A program made the position numbers and the translations under genes. From Geobacteraceae bacterium (GTDB lineage: Bacteria > Desulfobacterota > Desulfuromonadia > Desulfuromonadales > Geopsychrobacteraceae), in assembly GCA_027064785.1 (NCBI GenBank), contig JAMOPE010000262.1, forward strand, positions 1-9,086: a stretch of 9,086 nucleotides of DNA, read 5' to 3'. How positions within the stretch are numbered: position 1 is the stretch's first letter; every line of letters starts with the position of its first letter. The notes below the pieces were generated by a model that saw nothing but the letters and a program-made list of their open reading frames with translations, did not search any database and had not been told where the DNA came from. This document shows, piece by piece, positions 6,707 through 9,086 of this stretch.

Positions 6707-6763
6707 GTGTCAGTTTTGTGTAACTTCATTATCTTTGTTTTTCAATAAGTTAGCTTCGGATTC

Positions 6764-8323
6764 CTACTCCCACTCAATCGTCGCCGGTGGTTTACTGGAA
6801 ATATCGTAGGTCACCCGGTTAATCCCCTTCACCTCATTGATAATTCGGTTACTGATCCGGGCAAGATCTTCGTAGGGCATTGGATACCAACCGGCGGTCA
6901 TAAAGTCTTTGGTTTCAACAGCCCGGAGGGCAACAACATACTCGTATGTCCGCCCGTCACCCATCACCCCAACCGATTTAACCGGCAGGAAAACAGCGAA
7001 AGCCTGACTGATTTTGTGGTAGTGACCACTCTTGTAGAGTTCTTCGATATAAATCGCATCGGCCCGACGTAAAATTTCGCAATACTCCTCTTTGACTTCA
7101 CCGAGAATCCGGACTCCCAATCCCGGGCCGGGAAACGGATGGCGCCAAACCATAGCATGGGGAAGCCCCAGTTCTTCACCGATTACCCGGACCTCATCTT
7201 TAAACAACTCCCGCAGCGGTTCAAGAAGCTTCAGGGTCATATAATCGGGCAGGCCACCGACATTGTGGTGGCTTTTGATATTGTGGGCTTTGCCGGTCTT
7301 TGCCCCCGCCGATTCAATCACATCGGGATAGATCGTTCCCTGAGCCAGCCATTTTGCATCAGTAATCTTTTTTGATTCTTCTTCGAAAATATCAACAAAC
7401 AGATTACCGATTATTTTACGCTTCTTCTCCGGGTCGGTCTCCCCTGCCAGTGCCGTATAAAAACGCTGCTGAGCATCCACCCGAAGGACTTTGACCCCCA
7501 TGTTCTCAGCAAAGGTTGCCATCACCTGATCGCCTTCATTCAGGCGAAGCAACCCGTTATCAACAAACACACAGTGAAGCTGATCGCCAATCGCCCGGTG
7601 GATCAAGGCTGCCGCAACAGAGGAATCAACTCCCCCCGACAATCCGAGAATCACCTGATCGGTGCCAACCTGCTGCTTGATCCGTTCGACAGCGTCAGCA
7701 ACAATCTGCTCCGGTGTCCAGTGTCCCTGACAGCCGCAAATTTCATGGACAAAAGTATCAAGCAGTTTTTCACCATTTTGAGTATGGTTGACTTCCGGGT
7801 GGAACTGCACGCCGTACAACTTACGCTCAACGTTCTGGATCGCGCATACCGGTGCATTAGCCGTTGCTGCAACAACATCAAACCCCTGCGGCAACGTTTC
7901 AACATGATCACCGTGACTCATCCATACCGATGTTTTTCCATCTGTGAAGAAGCCGTCAAACAAAGGACCGGGCTGACCTTGAGCGAGAAGTTCAGCATGG
8001 CCGTACTCACGCTTTCCCGAAGCAACAACACGCCCGCCGAAGTGACAGCTCATCAATTGCATGCCATAGCAGATCCCCAGCACCGGAATCCCCAGTTCAA
8101 ACAGTTCTTCCGCAATCTCCGGGGCACCCTCTTCATAAACCGATTTCGGCCCGCCCGACAGAATAATTCCTTGCGGTTTGAATGCTTTTATTTCGTCCAA
8201 ACCCATATCAAATGGGTGAAGTTCGGAATAAACATGACACTCACGAACCCGACGAGCGATCAACTGGGTGTATTGAGAACCGAAATCGAGGATCAGAATT
8301 TTTTCGCTATGGATGTCTGACAT
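6764..8323 (-). CDS. guaA: GMP synthase (glutamine-hydrolysing)
   Basis: GuaA converts XMP, ATP and glutamine to GMP, the last step of de novo guanine nucleotide synthesis, in the cytoplasm. The 519-residue length is usual for a fused two-domain bacterial GMP synthase. The N-terminal class I amidotransferase domain (about 8-195) has the nucleophile Cys85 in GICYGMQLM and the triad partners His175 and Glu177 in QFHPEVNH. The ATP-pyrophosphatase domain carries the PP-loop SGGVDSS (229-235). The C-terminal dimerisation/XMP-binding part has RHPFPGPG (394-401) and ends KPPATIEWE. All catalytic residues are intact. The ATG is preceded by AGGTGG. It lies downstream of guaB in the same direction, but a separate small gene and its repeats stand between them. 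A hairpin follows the stop. Confidence 0.99.
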   Translation of the reverse strand: MSDIHSEKILILDFGSQYTQLIARRVRECHVYSELHPFDMGLDEIKAFKPQGIILSGGPKSVYEEGAPEIAEELFELGIPVLGICYGMQLMSCHFGGRVVASGKREYGHAELLAQGQPGPLFDGFFTDGKTSVWMSHGDHVETLPQGFDVVAATANAPVCAIQNVERKLYGVQFHPEVNHTQNGEKLLDTFVHEICGCQGHWTPEQIVADAVERIKQQVGTDQVILGLSGGVDSSVAAALIHRAIGDQLHCVFVDNGLLRLNEGDQVMATFAENMGVKVLRVDAQQRFYTALAGETDPEKKRKIIGNLFVDIFEEESKKITDAKWLAQGTIYPDVIESAGAKTGKAHNIKSHHNVGGLPDYMTLKLLEPLRELFKDEVRVIGEELGLPHAMVWRHPFPGPGLGVRILGEVKEEYCEILRRADAIYIEELYKSGHYHKISQAFAVFLPVKSVGVMGDGRTYEYVVALRAVETKDFMTAGWYPMPYEDLARISNRIINEVKGINRVTYDISSKPPATIEWE

Positions 8324-8338
8324 TATTTTACCACCTGG

Positions 8339-8373
8339 GTTTTAGGTTTTAGGTTCGAGGTTTTAGGTTCGAG
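8339..8373. repeat. Heptamer array, guaA-side flank of the IVP cassette
   Basis: Five 7-bp units in a row: GTTTTAG, GTTTTAG, GTTCGAG, GTTTTAG, GTTCGAG (35 bp), trailing off into GTAGAAT. It lies between the stop of the four-helix-bundle gene and the guaA ribosome site and keeps strict period 7. Confidence 0.9.
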
Positions 8374-8393
8374 GTAGAATCTCTCACTGATTG

Positions 8394-8744
8394 TTATTGA
8401 GTAAAAGATCTTCTGGTTTGCATCAAGCCAGCTATCATTGATGATATTTCTTTTGTTTCAGCTATCCACAAAGATCCAGTCTCCTTCTCAATATAACCGA
8501 TATCCACACCGATATATATCTGGGTTCTCAACTCACCACAGGATCCTTTTGCATAGGAGAAAAATTGTAAACCTTCTTTTAGAGATTGTCGCTCAAAGCC
8601 TTCGGCAATATTACTTGGTACCGACAGCCCTGACCGGGTCATTTGATCTTTGAAACCATAATCTTTCAAAGAACATAACTTTTTATAAATTTCAGCACTC
8701 AAACGGGCAGAGCGTTTCCAAACATCCAACTCCTCAAACTTCAT
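8394..8744 (-). CDS. Four-helix bundle protein (23S rRNA intervening-sequence / S23 family, TIGR02436)
   Basis: This 116-residue, helix-rich protein begins MKFEELDVWKRSARLS and has YGFKDQMTRSGLSVPSNIAEG at about 29-49, the hallmark pattern (F/Y-x-L-x-x-Q-x-x-R-S-x-x-S-x-x-x-N-I-A-E-G) of this family. Next come FFSYAKGSCGELRTQI (about 61-76) and a C-terminal helix. Members are encoded in intervening sequences of some 23S rRNA genes and, much more often, as orphan genes; they are related to the Avd accessory protein of diversity-generating retroelements and form small helical oligomers. The molecular role is unknown. There is no rRNA and no reverse transcriptase here. The ATG has GGAGG five bases upstream. 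It sits between guaB and guaA on their strand and so is probably co-transcribed. Heptamer arrays flank it on both sides, which suggests insertion as a cassette. Confidence 0.93.
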   Translation of the reverse strand: MKFEELDVWKRSARLSAEIYKKLCSLKDYGFKDQMTRSGLSVPSNIAEGFERQSLKEGLQFFSYAKGSCGELRTQIYIGVDIGYIEKETGSLWIAETKEISSMIAGLMQTRRSFTQ

Positions 8745-8765
8745 TTCCCCCTCCAGCAGAATTAT

Positions 8766-8816
8766 CCTTGCTCCTTGCTCCTTGCTCCTTGCTCCTTGCT
8801 CCTGAAACCTTGAACC
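8766..8816. repeat. Heptamer array, guaB-side flank of the IVP cassette
   Basis: On the minus strand seven heptamers follow one another: GGTTCAA, GGTTTCA, then five perfect copies of GGAGCAA (8802-8768), ending in GG. It begins two bases after the guaB stop codon and ends about 20 bases before the ribosome site of the small gene. The period matches that of the other flank (7 bp) although the unit differs. Confidence 0.92.
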
Positions 8817-8818
8817 TC

Positions 8819-9086
<268 letters not shown>

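Larger units (their letters stand above)
5791..6763. other. Long intergenic gap without an intact gene
   Basis: About 970 bases separate the fapA start from the guaA stop. The right part holds the guaA-end hairpin (6674-6706). The middle holds a plus-strand coding remnant (6404-6577) and a palindromic repeat (6178-6325). The left part must contain the fapA promoter and shows a 10-bp tandem repeat (5909-5928). G runs (seven Gs near 6085) and C runs also occur. The stretch is visibly more AT-rich than the neighbouring genes and looks like a site where mobile or laterally acquired DNA has decayed. No tRNA, rRNA or complete transposase was found on either strand. Confidence 0.7.

Noticed and set aside
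7574..8320. 248-codon open frame on the plus strand opposite guaA
   Set aside because: It is entirely antisense to an unambiguous guaA with intact catalytic motifs, has low-complexity non-family composition and no recognisable domain; long antisense frames are common over such genes.
8339..8373. CRISPR-like repeats
   Set aside because: The 7-bp units abut each other without spacers; a simple tandem array, not a CRISPR.
8339..8816. Diversity-generating retroelement around the Avd-like gene
   Set aside because: No reverse transcriptase, template repeat or variable repeat is present in the window; relation to Avd is by family only.

Overview
The window looks like a piece of chromosome from a Gram-negative, moderate-GC deltaproteobacterium. 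A Desulfuromonadales (Geobacter/Pelobacter/Desulfuromonas-like) origin is an inference from three things: an HflX with a long N-terminal extension, a DUF342/FapA-family protein, and a palindromic intergenic repeat of a type I associate with that group. All seven confidently called genes lie on the minus strand, so transcription runs from right to left.

Layout in the direction of transcription. (1) 9086-6764: the end of guaB (IMP dehydrogenase), a small four-helix-bundle protein of the 23S-rRNA-intervening-sequence (IVP/TIGR02436) family, then guaA (GMP synthase). The two gua genes convert IMP to XMP to GMP. The small gene sits between them as a cassette bracketed by period-7 repeat arrays, parts of which form a long-range inverted repeat. 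A strong hairpin follows guaA. (2) 6763-5791: about 970 bp without an intact gene. It holds a palindromic repeat, a clear protein-coding remnant on the plus strand (6404-6577), and possibly another decayed frame. (3) 5790-4147: a FapA/DUF342 protein. (4) 3979-3212: fabI (enoyl-ACP reductase), closed by a good intrinsic terminator. (5) 3124-1: hflX (ribosome-associated GTPase with an extra N-terminal domain), then an MltD-like lipoprotein lytic transglycosylase with LysM repeats, which runs off the left edge.

The core genes are housekeeping: purine synthesis, fatty-acid elongation, ribosome rescue and cell-wall turnover. They do not form one pathway. The two places with unexplained structure are the IVP cassette inside the guaBA operon and the remnant-filled gap between guaA and fapA. 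No CRISPR array, tRNA, rRNA or complete insertion sequence was recognised.
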